In this document: in pieces, positions 49,884-61,815 of the stretch
How positions within the stretch are numbered: the stretch's first letter is position 1
Layout: each line of letters opens with the position of its first letter
The notes under the pieces: generated by a model
Seen by the model: the letters and a program-made list of their open reading frames with translations, nothing else
Database searches by the model: none
Told to the model about the DNA's origin: nothing
Origin: Melampsora larici-populina 98AG31
Taxonomy: Eukaryota; Basidiomycota; Pucciniomycetes; Pucciniales; Melampsoraceae
Assembly: GCF_000204055.1 (NCBI RefSeq)
Contig: NW_006768807.1
Coordinates: forward strand, 634,893-698,892
Direction of reading: 5' to 3'
DNA: 64,000 bases
Position numbers and translations under genes: made by a program

Positions 49884-52800
49884 GTACTCAATCATATGTG
49901 TTTGCTTTCTTTTGATCTGTTCATACTGATCATATCTTCACTTTTCTACACTCTCTCTTCTTTGCTTCAAACATCTGTATTGCAAATCTGATTTTGGATT
50001 ATGATTCATTGGATCACTTAGTTTTCATTTATCAGGTAATTTTTTATATCCTTGATTTATTTGCTTTCATTCTTTTATTTCAACTCTCTCAATGCTAACT
50101 GAGTAAACTTTTTCATTTTACTTTGATTCATTTCATTTATAGGCCAGTCCCTTTTACTGTAGTTTCCCTCCACCAATCTCAGTATCTTTTCTAAATCCAT
50201 CACCAACTCAAGTCCAAATCAATTGTTGATCCTGAGTCTTGATTAACTAGATAAGTTTTTCTCTTTCTCTTCCTAATCTATACATTCTTCCTCTCTTCTA
50301 CAGTCATACTGACATCATCTTGCCTCTTTCTCCACTCTTCTGTCTTGGCTTCTAGAATTAGTACCTAGCTTTTGATTTTGAGTTTGACTGCATTTGATGT
50401 ATTTAGTTTTTTAGTTTTCTACCATTAGCTGAGTTATTCTACACATTTTCTATTGTGGCTTCCTGTTCCTTCCACACTATATTGTTATTTCCAGTGATTA
50501 TTCACATTGGGTTTCAATTCCAGACCTTGAGTGAACATGTGTTGTGGTTGATTCCTATTATCTTACCTTTGTTTATTAATTTGAGTTTGTTCCACATGTA
50601 TTTATTCTTGGTGTATTTCATTTTGCTTTGAGAAATAATTTTTTTTTTGTATTGATAACAACAGATCCTCATGATCAGAAGAGTTCCAGAAAAGCCTGGA
50701 AAAAAAGCCAAAGTGTATATCTAATCCCTTGATACAAAAATAAGAATATAACAAAAAATGTATTAGAATAATTTGAGTGGTTTTAGGATTTGATTTCCAC
50801 AATGCATGAGTTTTGTATTTGTATTATTTAATCCAGAGAGTACCTGTGAGGTTTTGAATACCTCACGAGACATATCACCTGCTTTATCACCATATTCATT
50901 GTTCCTGGAGTCACAAACCCATGGGAACTTTACTTTTGAAAGGTGCAATATTAACCACTAGATTAAACATATCATGAATCATCCCAATAATCAATGGCTG
51001 AGTCTTGATGTACCAAAAGAAGCCCCCCAAACATTGGCCCTGTCCTCCTCTCTATGCCCATGCATGCGAGCATCAGAATCTTAATGCAACATGTTTTTCA
51101 TATTTGGTAATGTTCAACTTCTGTGGTTCAAAATGTGACTATATTTTTCAAACTTTGGGCTCTGGCTGATGATCCGTCTACACTCACTTGGAGCTTGCCC
51201 AAGTTCAATGGACAATCTCACCCTCTCAGTCAATGCTACAATTGTGGAACATGACAACTGATTTTGTACCATGATTCTTCTTGCATTACAAGGGTGTACA
51301 TTGTCTAGCTTATGTTGCTACCATAGCAAATGATCCAAGCTATTGCTGGATTTTTTCTACTGTTGAATAATAAAGGAGTGGCACACCTCACATCCACCTC
51401 ACAATCTTTACAAATATGCAGCTCCATCTTTTTTCATTTTACTGGGCTGCCTGATCCAAAACCCCCACATTTTTAGATTGTGAGCACCAACCAAGGGACG
51501 ACTTGGCGCATAAGTCCATGACTGAGAGATGACGTACAGATGTGGAAGTTTCTCATATGCTTGTAGCGGGTGGAGCAAGTGGGAAGTAGCCCAATAGTCA
51601 AGTTGAAAATTTCATCTGAAAATTAAACGCTCCCACCCGCGCGCAAGTAGAGAAACGGAAGTCATCACTCAGGACTCGCAAGTCTTTGATTTATCACAGA
51701 TCTTTTTAAAATACCACCCAGCCCATCCAGGCAAAGCCAAGACCAGCCGGTTGTGGATGGTGAGAGGTTTTCTCACCAACGCAAAACCGGAGGGCCGGCG
51801 GCGGCCCCCCCCGTATCTGCTTAAGAGCTGTTGGGATTAAACAACAGCTTTTAAGCCCTGGTTGGTATTTCCAAGGATGTAATAACAACATACACACAAA
51901 TCTGAACAAAATAGATTGGAATTCCTAACTAAGGAACGACTTAGGATGTAGTTCCATGAAAGAGTTTTGGATGTATGAGGTATAAACCCATAAACCAACA
52001 CCTGAGTTTTCAAACCAAGGGTCTGCAATTTGATATACAAAATCTCAGACCTCACAGCTCGTCACATCTCCAAAAAATCTCATTCATCACATAATCAATT
52101 CAAAGTGGTGAAATTAAAATTTCAAATCCAACTCACCCACCCAGCTGGGCGGAGGATCAGCATGAAGTCATTGGTAATTATACTGTGACACAAAAGTGAG
52201 CTGATCCCCTGCCCAGGCTCCCCCAAATACACTGCTACCTCAGCCATGATTACAGGCCAAGGTAGAATTTCAGGAGGAATATATTTTTGCAAATCAAATA
52301 TATTAATTTATGTATATTTAAAGTTTGTTAAGCTTTAATATGCACATGATAAATATTCTTACCAAGAAGTAAGAAACTCACAGAATGGATGCTAATTCCT
52401 GTAAGTGATGGAAGAGACAAACTTCCACAGATTTTAGTCTTTGTAATTCTGATTAATTTGATACAAGTTCAACCTATGCCAAGCAATTCTGTGTTTCTTG
52501 GTAAAATCCATGAACCTCTCCCTACTCATTTCTGAAATTGAACAATTTATGTTGACTATGATTTCCACTGCTATAAATTCCCCATTGTTTGTACTTTCAT
52601 AGCAGATGTACTGTAACTGTGAGACCTTGATTTGCACTGTCAAGTGCTTTGCGGTCAGGTTGTGATTGATACCATGTAGTAGCTGAGAGCTGGTATTATG
52701 AAACGTTGAGTATGAGTATTTTTAACTGAATCAATAACCCAGTTGGCATGGACTAGGATCCCCAATAAAACACCCCAGTTATATTACTGATGGAATATGC

Positions 52801-55347
52801 TTGAGATGTGCCAATTGAGTAGGAATTGTTTCTATTAGGTTAGGTGTTTGGGCTTAGGTCAAGATATATGGTAAGGCACTTTTCAGCACAACACATGCTC
52901 ACTTTGGGACTCATTGATCAATTCTCCTCCAGCTACAACACTGTCTTTTGTTGTTTGCAGTGACTGTGCATGACTACAAGAATGTAATCCAATGCCACAG
53001 CCTTAAAGCACAACAGGGCATTTTCAAAGGTGATACACATGAGGAATGTCATTTATGCTTCATGCTAGAGATATGTATCAACATTGAAATTGGCAATCCA
53101 AATAGAATCCCCCAAACCGAATACTTAAAATATTGTGATATGTACAGTAAAATCCTAAATAACTACTTGAATCATCTATGATATCATCAGCAACCATTCC
53201 TGTGTTGTTGGCCAGACCTTGTCAGAAGTCGATATTTTACATCAAATCAATAGCCACACCATTTTTTTGTTGTGAAAGGATGTTATATCAATGTAGCTTT
53301 GCTTTGTAGATGTGGTCAATCCTTCCATACATGACTGGATTTGGATTAATGAATCACAGATACACACTTTGGAATCTTCTGAGAGGATGTACCAACCCTG
53401 AGGAGCTGTACCCAATAACATCCTTTGCTCTTGAATATTGTCCGACTCTGAGTTTACCACAACTCTGGAAGCCCATGGAGGCAGATATAGATAGTGTTCC
53501 AGCATGTCAAGATTAGAACAAGTGCAACATAAATTAGCAGTGCGGAACCCACAGCCCAATTGTGCCATAATATCACAAAGACCTTTCTACGGTCAAGGGG
53601 ATATTGAATAAAATGAACAACAACTGCTCCCTCCTGGAGCTCATTGATTCAAAGCTGTCAAATTCAAAAGTCTGTTTTGTTTTGTTTTGTTTTTACTGTG
53701 GTTTTTGAAAGTCTTACTTACACAAAAAAGTGACTTCACATCACACTCTTTCTTTTATTCATTAATCTGATTGTAATTATTCTGGAAATCACAGCACTCC
53801 AGACCAATTGTTATTGTCCTGTCTTGAGCTTTGGTCTCTCTTTGTTAACCCATGAACTTCAAGATTTTCACAGAAGGCAAAGACAAGATCATATTTACCA
53901 AAATCACTGTGTGTTTTATCATCATTATATTCAAATCACAACCCTTCATTAGATTGGTTGGTCCATTTGCTACATTGTCTCAAGCATTCAAATGAAATGA
54001 AAAAAAGAATTTTCAAGCCAAAAATTACAGTCAATTGAAATCAAACAAAATCATCAAAGGCATAAAGAAAGCAGTAGCAACGTATTTTGATCTATGAGGA
54101 TGGAATCATGAACCTCACATAGAATAGACAAAAAACCCTCTGTTTGTGATTTTGAAGTCCATGTTCTTGGTTCTGTGTATTTGAGTGAACAAGATTGATG
54201 TCTGTCTTTAATCTCATGCAGCAGTTAATTTGATCAAACAAACAGCCAGAATTAGAAATATTGAACTCTAACACAATCCAGAGAGTATTTTGTGATGAGT
54301 CAAAGTAGAGCCTCACAGAAACTAATGATGGTCACATGGGGTTTTCAGATCTCTTCACTTATGGATCAGAATGATCTATTGAGATTGACTGTATTTCCAT
54401 TCTGGGTAAATTCTTTGTAGTTGCAATGAATTCAAGATATGATACACAATCAACCTGAAATGAACAAATTATTGAACCAATATATTACCATTGGCCTATT
54501 TATTCAAATTTGGATTCCAAAGATCTATTATGGAACAAAAATGTAGAAGAATTTGATTTGAAAAAAAATCATTATAAACAGAGATAGAAGGCATTCTATC
54601 ACAAGAGATGCTACTACTCTATGGCGATAACGATTTCAAAACCCAATAGAACCAAATTTTGGTGTCTGGGCTCCAAATTTCCTTGCATTGTGAATTTTCT
54701 TTGCAATACATTTGAAAATTTGCCTCATGTGATACTCTGTTGGCCCCATGTATACAGCTTCATCATACAACCCCAATCACAACCATCCAACCATCTTTCC
54801 TTTTTCATGCATCCTCAGTCTTGATCCTCTATACATTGGTGAATCAGTGGTGACTAATGTTGAAAGGAGTTGCTATTGTATGATGTACCTGTACATACAC
54901 AGAGCCAGCAGAGTACCACTCAGGGAAGATTGGCAAACATGTTGCACACAAGTTGTCAGCAAAATCCACAATTTGAAGAATTTTTGAACCTGGACACCAA
55001 AATTTGGCTCAATTGGGTTTTGAACTGAATGATTCCCGCAGAGCAATATAGATTATGAACTCATAATTTTGAGGAAATTTTTTTCAATAATGATTAGTTG
55101 TAAGCTTAAAATTTGACAGGTCTACTATTGAAATTCACATCCATGGTTCCCTCACGTCTTTTCCTCATCTCCGTGTGATATAATTTTTCTCATGATTTGG
55201 ATTCATTTTATCCCTTTTTTCAAATTACATGTTGAAAGAACTGTACCTTCCAATAGAGTTTTATCTTTCTTGCTTTAGTGATGCTTGATGTAGCATAGGC
55301 TATGACAGCATGTGCAGATTGATCTAAGATGAGCCCTTTGTATGAGC
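49884..55347. other. Helitron copy 2 cargo, right part
   Basis: AT-rich decayed DNA. Coding-like patches such as 52948-53181 (HDYKNVIQCHSLKAQQGIF) and 53242-53568 have no recognisable family or paralogue. At 51793-51808 GGGCCG-GCGG-CGGCCC forms a GC hairpin, isolated within AT-rich DNA and not followed by CTRR. I see no intact gene. Confidence 0.4.
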
Positions 55348-55374
55348 GCGGCGCCCGCCGCTCAATTTGGCTAG
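55348..55374 (+). repeat. Helitron copy 2, 3' terminal hairpin and CTAG
   Basis: Perfect 6-bp stem GCGGCG/CGCCGC with a CC loop, then TCAATTTGG, then CTAG, followed by host T. Confidence 0.85.
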
Positions 55375-56017
55375 TAGTATGAATATCTCGTATAGCGATG
55401 CAATAGAGCTTAGAATCAAAGGCACAGATGCCATATTCTTACCTATACACGAATCTAGAGTGGTAGGCAGATAGATCAATGTATTACAAATAGATGCAAT
55501 AGAGTCATATAACGACGAAATGAGTATATCTCACCTTCAGGCTTTGGCTGAGTTATCACAACGATGGTCAGGAGATTTAGAAAGCAAACAGGTCAGCGAC
55601 GCCAGGCAAATGAAGTCCCGGCCAGCTGCAGGGAAAGCACATATGACAGGCCACCATAGTTTAGCTACAGTGCTGATAGGTGATAAACAAGTATGCTGCT
55701 TGCTGGACAGCGGAGCATCGTGTTCGGCGGTAGGCGAGAAGTTCCTCAGTAAGGTTGTTCCAAACTGGAGAGATAAGATGCTTCCGAAAAGCACAACTAC
55801 CTTTCGAGGGTGCGGAGAGACACTGCAAGCGCTAGGTGTCATTGAAGTACCAATGGTTTTTCCACATACCGAAGGATCTATACGGATTAAACCTGAATTT
55901 GTAGTTATGAGTAATGCTACACCACAATACTTCATTCTCGGAGACGACTTTTTATCTTTGTACGGATTCGATATTATGCATACTAGAGAAAAGTACTTTA
56001 CTATAGGTAATGAAAAC
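55375..56017 (+). pseudogene. Gypsy middle part: second aspartic protease
   Basis: Continues the Gypsy frame after the Helitron: AGT ATG AAT ATC, then IELRIKGTDAIFLPIHESRV, the kind of strand that normally follows a retropepsin. TAG at 55472-55474 after VVGR breaks the frame (probably CAG>TAG, Gln to stop). A second protease domain then follows: LATVLIGDKQVCCLLDSGAS (55664-55720, catalytic DSGA at 55706) and the flap/C-terminal part VPMVFPHTEG to FILGDDFLSLYGF. The reading ends at GNEN (AAC, 56015-56017), where the DIRS element enters. The remaining residues of the open frame up to 56323 are DIRS bases. Confidence 0.78.
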
Positions 56018-56067
56018 CGGATCCATTCTCTGTGCTCACGTTTTTGGATTCATGTTTTGAATTCTTG

Positions 56068-56090
56068 GAATGTGATCTTATATCACATTC
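56068..56090. repeat. Perfect hairpin near the DIRS 3' end
   Basis: GAATGTGAT-CTTAT-ATCACATTC, a 9-bp stem with a 5-nt loop, 50 nt from the element edge. Confidence 0.8.
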
Positions 56091-56319
56091 TATGGTGTTC
56101 AGTTAATTCACCTACCACCATCCTTGCTTCTACCTTGCCCGTTGGTGAGGTAGAAGCTGTGTGGGAAAGCGCGCGGAGCGGGCTGCTGTTTTGGTTGTCT
56201 CGAACCAAATTTGTGGTTCTTCTACACCAACTTTTTGGTTTACCTAACCAAGGTTGCGTTAGTTTAGATTTTCCACATACAGCGGGTTTCACCTCTCGCG
56301 TCTCCCATGGTCGTTTTCT

Positions 56320-56406
56320 GTAGGAGGGACTTGTCTGTCTTCCCTGTCTCCAAGGTTGGTATTGTCCATCCATACCGTTCTTGGCCTGGCGGACAATCCC
56401 TCCTAC
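56320..56406. repeat. Inverted repeat in the DIRS 3' region
   Basis: GTAGGAGGGA-C-TTGTC (56320-56335) pairs with GACAATCCCTCCTAC (56392-56406), 15 bp with one bulge and a loop of about 56 nt. It lies beyond the recombinase stop, where DIRS elements keep their complementary regions. Confidence 0.75.
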
Positions 56407-56555
56407 TGTATGGTTGGGCAGGCCTGCGCTGATCGGCGATATGACTTACTGTTCTTCTCGTCAATTCTCACAGGTTCTATCCTCGTCAGAGACTGTTCAG
56501 TTCTCAAACTCTATTTCGCTTCCGCTCAAGAGCCGAACTTTAATGTTGAATTGCG

Positions 56556-57632
56556 TCAAAATTGTAACTTTATGGTGTCTAGAAATAATTTTGTTTCCTG
56601 TATTTCGGCTTCTGAGAATTCCTTGATGTAACGTTGAAACGCAAATGACTTCCATCTTCCTACTTTTTTGATTGTTTTTTCCGAAGTTCCAAGGTTTGAT
56701 CTCAACGATGCTCCTCCCACCCGGAAGGAGTGACCCGACCATTTATCCAGGGTCGATTTTCCCCATATTTTCTCTACGTTGTTTATGAAAACTCGTTTGG
56801 TCAGGACGCCGCTTGTCGTCTGAAACAGCAAAGCGTCACGTTCTTTCTTCGGATTAGCCCGTAAGATTCTTTCTACGGCTTTCACTGGATCTAGTACCGA
56901 CGGTTGTTCTTGTAGGTGAATGATTTGTATTTCGTTCGGGGCGGCTGTTTTCCCTTTCCTCAACTTTAACTTGACCCATCTTCCTTTATCCGACTTTCCG
57001 AACTCAACATGATGCACCAGCAGCGCTCCCTCTGATTTTTGGGTTCGAAATATCTCTCCTAAACGTATCATACCCCAAAAAGCGATTAACCCGATATCCG
57101 CCACTAGGTTTTGGACTTCTGACTTTCCGTGAGATTGTACCAGCAACTGATATAACTGTCTTACTTTGACCGGTTGTTTATTAGATTCTAGCACTACGCC
57201 TTCCTCCTCCCTCTTGGTCGCCCGTAGCAGCATCTTGATTATGTCCGAATCTACCGTTATCTTCTTTAAATGTCGTACGATGTGCCAAGCGTTTATACCG
57301 TCGATGTACTTATCGATTGTCTTAGCTGATATTGGTTTTTTGGGGGGGTTTGGTAGGTCGACTTTGGTGCGTCCTGCCCAAGTTATGAAGTTGTAAATCT
57401 CTCTGTTGCTGATAGGAATATCTTCGTTGAAATCGTTCCCTGTGGATTCTACGAACGCAATGTATTTCGACAATCCTGAAGAATAGCCGGCTAAAGTCGA
57501 TCTTGCCCAGCTGCCGACCGCTAAATGAGCTCCCGGATTAGTCGATCGTCTAGCTGCCTTTCCGAAGTGTCCGGGGACATCGTAAGGTTTCGCGAAAGCT
57601 GTCGGTCGTCTTTTTATTTGGTGACGTGGCAT
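56556..57632 (-). CDS. DIRS tyrosine recombinase
   Basis: 358 residues, apparently complete. This enzyme inserts the circular DNA copy by strand exchange in place of an integrase. The catalytic set is visible: Arg in FWGMIRLGEIF, Lys in KLRKGKT, His-x-x-Arg in GHSFRVGG (56721-56735 on +) and the Tyr in VGRWKSFAFQRYI (codon 56628-56630). The N-terminal half carries the core-binding region (STLAGYSSGLSKYIAFVE) typical of phage-integrase-like proteins. It lies 280 bp downstream of the RT-RNase H stop in the same direction. No lesion seen. Confidence 0.87.
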   Translation of the reverse strand: MPRHQIKRRPTAFAKPYDVPGHFGKAARRSTNPGAHLAVGSWARSTLAGYSSGLSKYIAFVESTGNDFNEDIPISNREIYNFITWAGRTKVDLPNPPKKPISAKTIDKYIDGINAWHIVRHLKKITVDSDIIKMLLRATKREEEGVVLESNKQPVKVRQLYQLLVQSHGKSEVQNLVADIGLIAFWGMIRLGEIFRTQKSEGALLVHHVEFGKSDKGRWVKLKLRKGKTAAPNEIQIIHLQEQPSVLDPVKAVERILRANPKKERDALLFQTTSGVLTKRVFINNVEKIWGKSTLDKWSGHSFRVGGASLRSNLGTSEKTIKKVGRWKSFAFQRYIKEFSEAEIQETKLFLDTIKLQF

Positions 57633-57913
57633 TTCTGGGAAGTTTTCCAGTGTTTGAACGATCTTAAAGGATGGCTCTGACTTGGTTGGTTCCCCTCTGA
57701 ATGGTGTACTACCTTGCTAGAAAGTCTGCCTTTGGTCACCCTCGCTCGGTCCATACTTCCAACCCCCCTCACGGCGTACTTTCTACGGCGTACCTTATCA
57801 GGATCTTTTGTACTCTTCCAGTGGACGTGTTTCCTCTTCTCTCAAACCATTTGGTGGGGGCAGCAAGGAACGGCAAGTTGGTTTGAAAAGACCGACAGAA
57901 TCATCTTAATTCA

Positions 57914-60900
57914 TTATTTCTGCTCCAAAAATTTTTGGAGGTCACTTGGGAAGTCTATCCACAACTTATGTTCCTTTTTCTTATTGGACCTTTTTCCTCT
58001 CGAAAGAGCGTCTGCCGCATTATCCGCTGAGACCACCCTTTTCGCCGTAATAGCGAACTGTTTCCTCAAGAGCCGTTCTTGGATAATCTTCCACTCGGCA
58101 TTAACCAACGGATCCTTAGACTTACCGTTTACTATTGCGTTCTCGGTAACTGTATTATCCGTAAGTACCAAGTAATTTCGTCCTTCCACTCTTTCTATAT
58201 TTTCTACCATTAGGAGACCCAGTCTGATTGTGATGGTCTCTGCCCATGCAATGCCTCTTTTGTCTCCGTTCTCCTCTGGATCTCTCCAACCTTCCTTCAA
58301 TCGAAACTGAGACCACCTTTTCCCAATAATGACTCCAATTCCATAGGACGTTGATGCATCCCCCACCCACCCTACATTCCGTATCTCGGGTTTTGGGATG
58401 ACTCGCAATGGATCCGCTTTTGTTAATGTCTCGAGCCATATCCTCAAGTCCTCCTGCACTTCCATGGGTATTGGCCGAAGTGCGTATTTATTTCCCCAGT
58501 TCTTCATCATCCTGTAAGTAGCTGAAGTGTACACTCTCATCTGGGGAAAAACGAAAGTTATATGGTTCAGTCTTCCCACTAATACCTCTGTGTTTTTGAA
58601 GGATTGCTTCGATTGCTGTGCGTATTCTTTTATCTGGTTAATGCGCAACTCGATTTTTTCGGCTGGTAATCTGACTGTTTTGTTAACACCGTTCCAGATA
58701 AAACCGAGGTATCTTTGTTCTGAATTGAATTCGCGCCACTTTTTCTCATTTGTTTCGACCCCCATCTCCTGGCTGGCTTCTGCAATTTCGCGCATGGTCG
58801 TAGGATTGGATCCGTCGGCTGGTTTGACAAATAAGGTGTCGTCTACCCACCTGAATCCTTGCAATAACTTGAATCTCGTCATCACAATTTCTTTCCAGGC
58901 TTCGGCGGCCTCTCCGAAAGTTCCGCATCCAGCGACCCCACCGAATTGGACCCTTGTGTCGACGTAGACATAATTGTTGAAGCCTAAAATCATCAAAAAC
59001 CTCCACTGGTTCATCGCGACTGGTATTTGTCTGTAGGCCTTTGCCCAGTCAAATACCCCCAACACTATTTTTCCTTTGTAAGTCGTGATAAACCAGGCCA
59101 CCTTCATGAAATCGTCTTTGTCCACCCTGAAATTTACTGATTCGATTTCTGGATCGTTTTTCGGGTATGACAGGTTGCTAATGGGTCTGAAGGAGCCGTC
59201 TCCGTTCACGACTGCGCCGAGGGGGTTAGTCCTGAAGAAGCCAAAACGTTCGTATGCTTCCTCTTTGGTCCAAGGTCCGAACATCCTCCCTCGTTTGATT
59301 TCCGTTCTGATGTTTTCTTCGATCTTATCCTTTGCTTGCCAAGCTGACTTATGATTTTCAGGGCAATAAAATCTCATACCTTTTACCCTTGCGTCTCTGA
59401 TACCTTGATCAAAGCCATCTTCGAAACCTCTAATTATGTGTCGGTACTTATGATCTAACTTGTAAGTCTTTAGTTCTCTCCTCCACACTTCCATCTTCAT
59501 CTCACATGTCGGTCTCCTTGGCCATACCCGTCCCATCTTATATACTTTTTCCTCTGACCACACTTCAGGTAAAGGATCACTCATCGGTTGTTGTAGGAAG
59601 GCTGTTGTCAAGTCTGGAGGTTCACTTAACGCATCAGGCGGGCAATGTGTCGGTTTAGCAGGTGGCTTCTCACTGGACTTTCTCTCGGTCTCGGGCAAAG
59701 GCAAGTTAGGTCTGGTCTCAGGTAGATCGGATCTAGTCTCTGGCAAACAAAAAGATTTCTTTCCCTTAACGGGGTTTCCATTCCTGTCTCTTCGATCAGG
59801 ACTTCTGCTCCTATCACGATGACCCGTATGTCTTTCAGTGTACCGGTCACCTGCAAAACGATCATCGCGTTTCCAATCTCCTCGCTTCCTTCCATCGTCA
59901 AATCTGCCTTTGTAACCGCCTCCACCTCCGCCTCTTCCACCTTTCCCGTTCCCCTTGTACGAGCTAGTCGACGCGTGACGATTTTCGGCATTGGTTAAGG
60001 AGGTGGCTTGATAGGACTTTGACTTGTTTGTTAGTGGGCATATGCCTGCCTTTGATTTTCCAGGAGCATAGGGATTGGTCTTGAAGTGCCTCTCGTTGAA
60101 GCTCTCCGCTGTCGTTTTGGCCTCTATCAGCAGGGTCTCTTGCAACTCCGCGTAATTACCGATTGACTTATCGACCGTTTCCCTCATGACGCCTTGCCTA
60201 ACTAGTCGACAATAGCGCAATGCGACCATCCAGCCGAAATCCTTCCTGATTTTCTTGACGACGCCTATGTGGCCTTCGAATTTATCCGCTACCGGCTTCC
60301 ATCCACATGAGACCAGGTGAGAGCAAAATAGTTCCATACAATCGCCCCATACCTCATAGTCTATCGTGAGTTCCTCTACCGGAGCTTCGCCGCCGTAGAT
60401 CCTTGCTTCACCGGATTCCTTCTTATCTGATTTGATGGTTCTCGAAGACCAAGCCTTTTGATCCTTGACTAGCCACTCTTCGTCAAACACCGTAAGCTGG
60501 ATGTACGACGTGAGTCCTTGCAGGATTATAGTTAAACCTGGCGATAAGGGTGCTAGTGACTCCGTCATTTGGGTGTTACCCCCTCTCAGGATTCTCCCGT
60601 TGTGGACCACGTCTCCGTTGAGCATTTCCAAGGTGCCTTTTTTTGATGTCATGATTGCGAAGGCCTTATCTGATTCTTCCTTCGACGCGGCACCTTCAAA
60701 CCAAGCGGCTCTATCCTCTCCTGATGGTTCCACTACTACGGGGGCTTGTTCTCTATTCATTTGATTTAACTCTTGATCCTGAAGTGGGTGTCGGTTTTCA
60801 TGAGCTTGTTGTCGGTCTTGGTTCGTCGTTCTTGGCACCACCTCCCGTACGAACGCTACCGATGGGACCTCTGAATGTGCTGACCGAGTTTCGTCCTCTT

Positions 60901-61815
60901 CCAACACGTATGGGTTGTTTCCCGTTTCTCTCGGTTGGTCCTTGTTTAGGATCTTCAACAATGACTCTGCCTCGACGTCGTCTCCCCGGTCATACGCGTC
61001 CTGGATCAACTTCCCCAACGTGACTCTTCAAGGATCTATGTCTTCTGCCCCAAAGTACGAACTCGTTAGTGTCCGTCCTTTTTCTATTTTCTTGTATTGG
61101 CATTTATTTGGTGCTGATTTGGCTTTGAACACCTATTGTAAGCCGGGTTGGGCTGGATCACTATTCGAAGCCGTGTCAGGCTATTTTGGACACCTACTGT
61201 AAGCCGGGCCTGGCTGGACCATGTTTTAAGCCTGGTCAGGCAAGCGATCCTTTCCCGTTATTCGAGTCTAAATTCAGAATAATGGAACGCAATACTACCA
61301 CGAAGTTTCCTTTCCTCTCTCGTGCTCAACCTGGATTCGTCGGTAATTTTGCACTAGAGTGGAAGAATAACATGCCTTGGGGGAATCGGAGAATTTGGAG
61401 CGAGAGGCAGATCTGTTGATACGAGTGAGTGACAGCTTTACTTACCGTTTTGAGTTGTTTCATTATCCTCCTCTTCGACTCCTTCGTTTATGCCTTGCCA
61501 CTCATCCTCCACCTCATCTTCTCTTTGTTCCAACTCTTCTTGGTCCTCCCTAGGTCGTGTCTCTTGGGGCCTGGTCCTCTTCTTAGCTTCTTGGGTTTTC
61601 TTTATTCCTCTTGGGCGTTGGTTTCCTTTGCGAAGGTTGTTTGTGGGTGTCCTATTTGAAGCATTGCTTCTTCCGCTCGTTAATCTTGCAATCGTTCCTC
61701 TTCTAGGTGTCACCAACCTATTTCCTGGCCTCAGTCCTGTTGCTGCTGCATTCGCCCGTGTTAATACACGGTTTAAATTGATCTCAGTCTGGTTGATTTG
61801 GTTTTGAAGCGACAT
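57914..61815 (-). CDS. DIRS gag-RT-RNase H polyprotein, spliced
   Basis: Exon 1 61815-61446 and exon 2 61023-57914, joined over a 422-nt intron (GTAAGT at 61445; AG at 61025-61024), give 1159 residues with the frame kept. Exon 1 (MSLQNQINQTEINLNRV) ends in a very acidic stretch (EDEVEDEWQG). The gag part of exon 2 includes EVWGDCMELFCSHLVSC and an RGG-like basic patch (GGGGGGYKGR). The RT has FGGVAGCGTFGEAAEAW and the catalytic WVDD (58838-58849 on +). The RNase H shows WVGDAS, AWAET, LTDN and NAADALSRG. Without splicing, exon 2 has no good ATG near its start (TTG at 61018, stop at 61030), which favours the intron. It copies the element RNA into DNA. Confidence 0.8.
61024..61445 (-). other. 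Probable intron of the DIRS polyprotein
   Basis: Donor GTAAGT, acceptor AG, phase 1 on both sides. Longer than the 57-99-nt introns elsewhere in the window. It contains a 61-bp imperfect tandem duplication. Confidence 0.6.
61129..61241. repeat. 61-bp imperfect tandem duplication
   Basis: ACACCTATTGTAAGCCGGG at 61129 recurs as ACACCTACTGTAAGCCGGG at 61190, followed by TGGCTGGA-like and GTCAGG blocks at the same spacing in both copies. Confidence 0.8.

Larger units (their letters stand above)
47099..55374 (+). mobile_element. Non-autonomous Helitron inserted in the Gypsy (copy 2)
   Basis: 8276 bp. The 5' end is TCATTCATATTAAACGTC after host A (47098). The 3' end has a perfect GCGGCG-CC-CGCCGC hairpin (55348-55361), 9 nt, then CTAG (55371-55374) before host T (55375). 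The ends match those of the copy at 14811-18755, and there is no target duplication. Taking it out gives codons AAC GCA TAT AGT ATG, restoring the Gypsy frame. No Rep/helicase gene is inside. The interior is AT-rich with a CACTA-like MITE at 49065-49880. Confidence 0.87.

Noticed and set aside
56018..56323. C-terminal extension of the second protease
   Set aside because: It translates DIRS sequence past the insertion edge and matches nothing.
57166..61202. Many + strand open frames opposite the DIRS genes
   Set aside because: They are antisense shadows of the recombinase and polyprotein genes.
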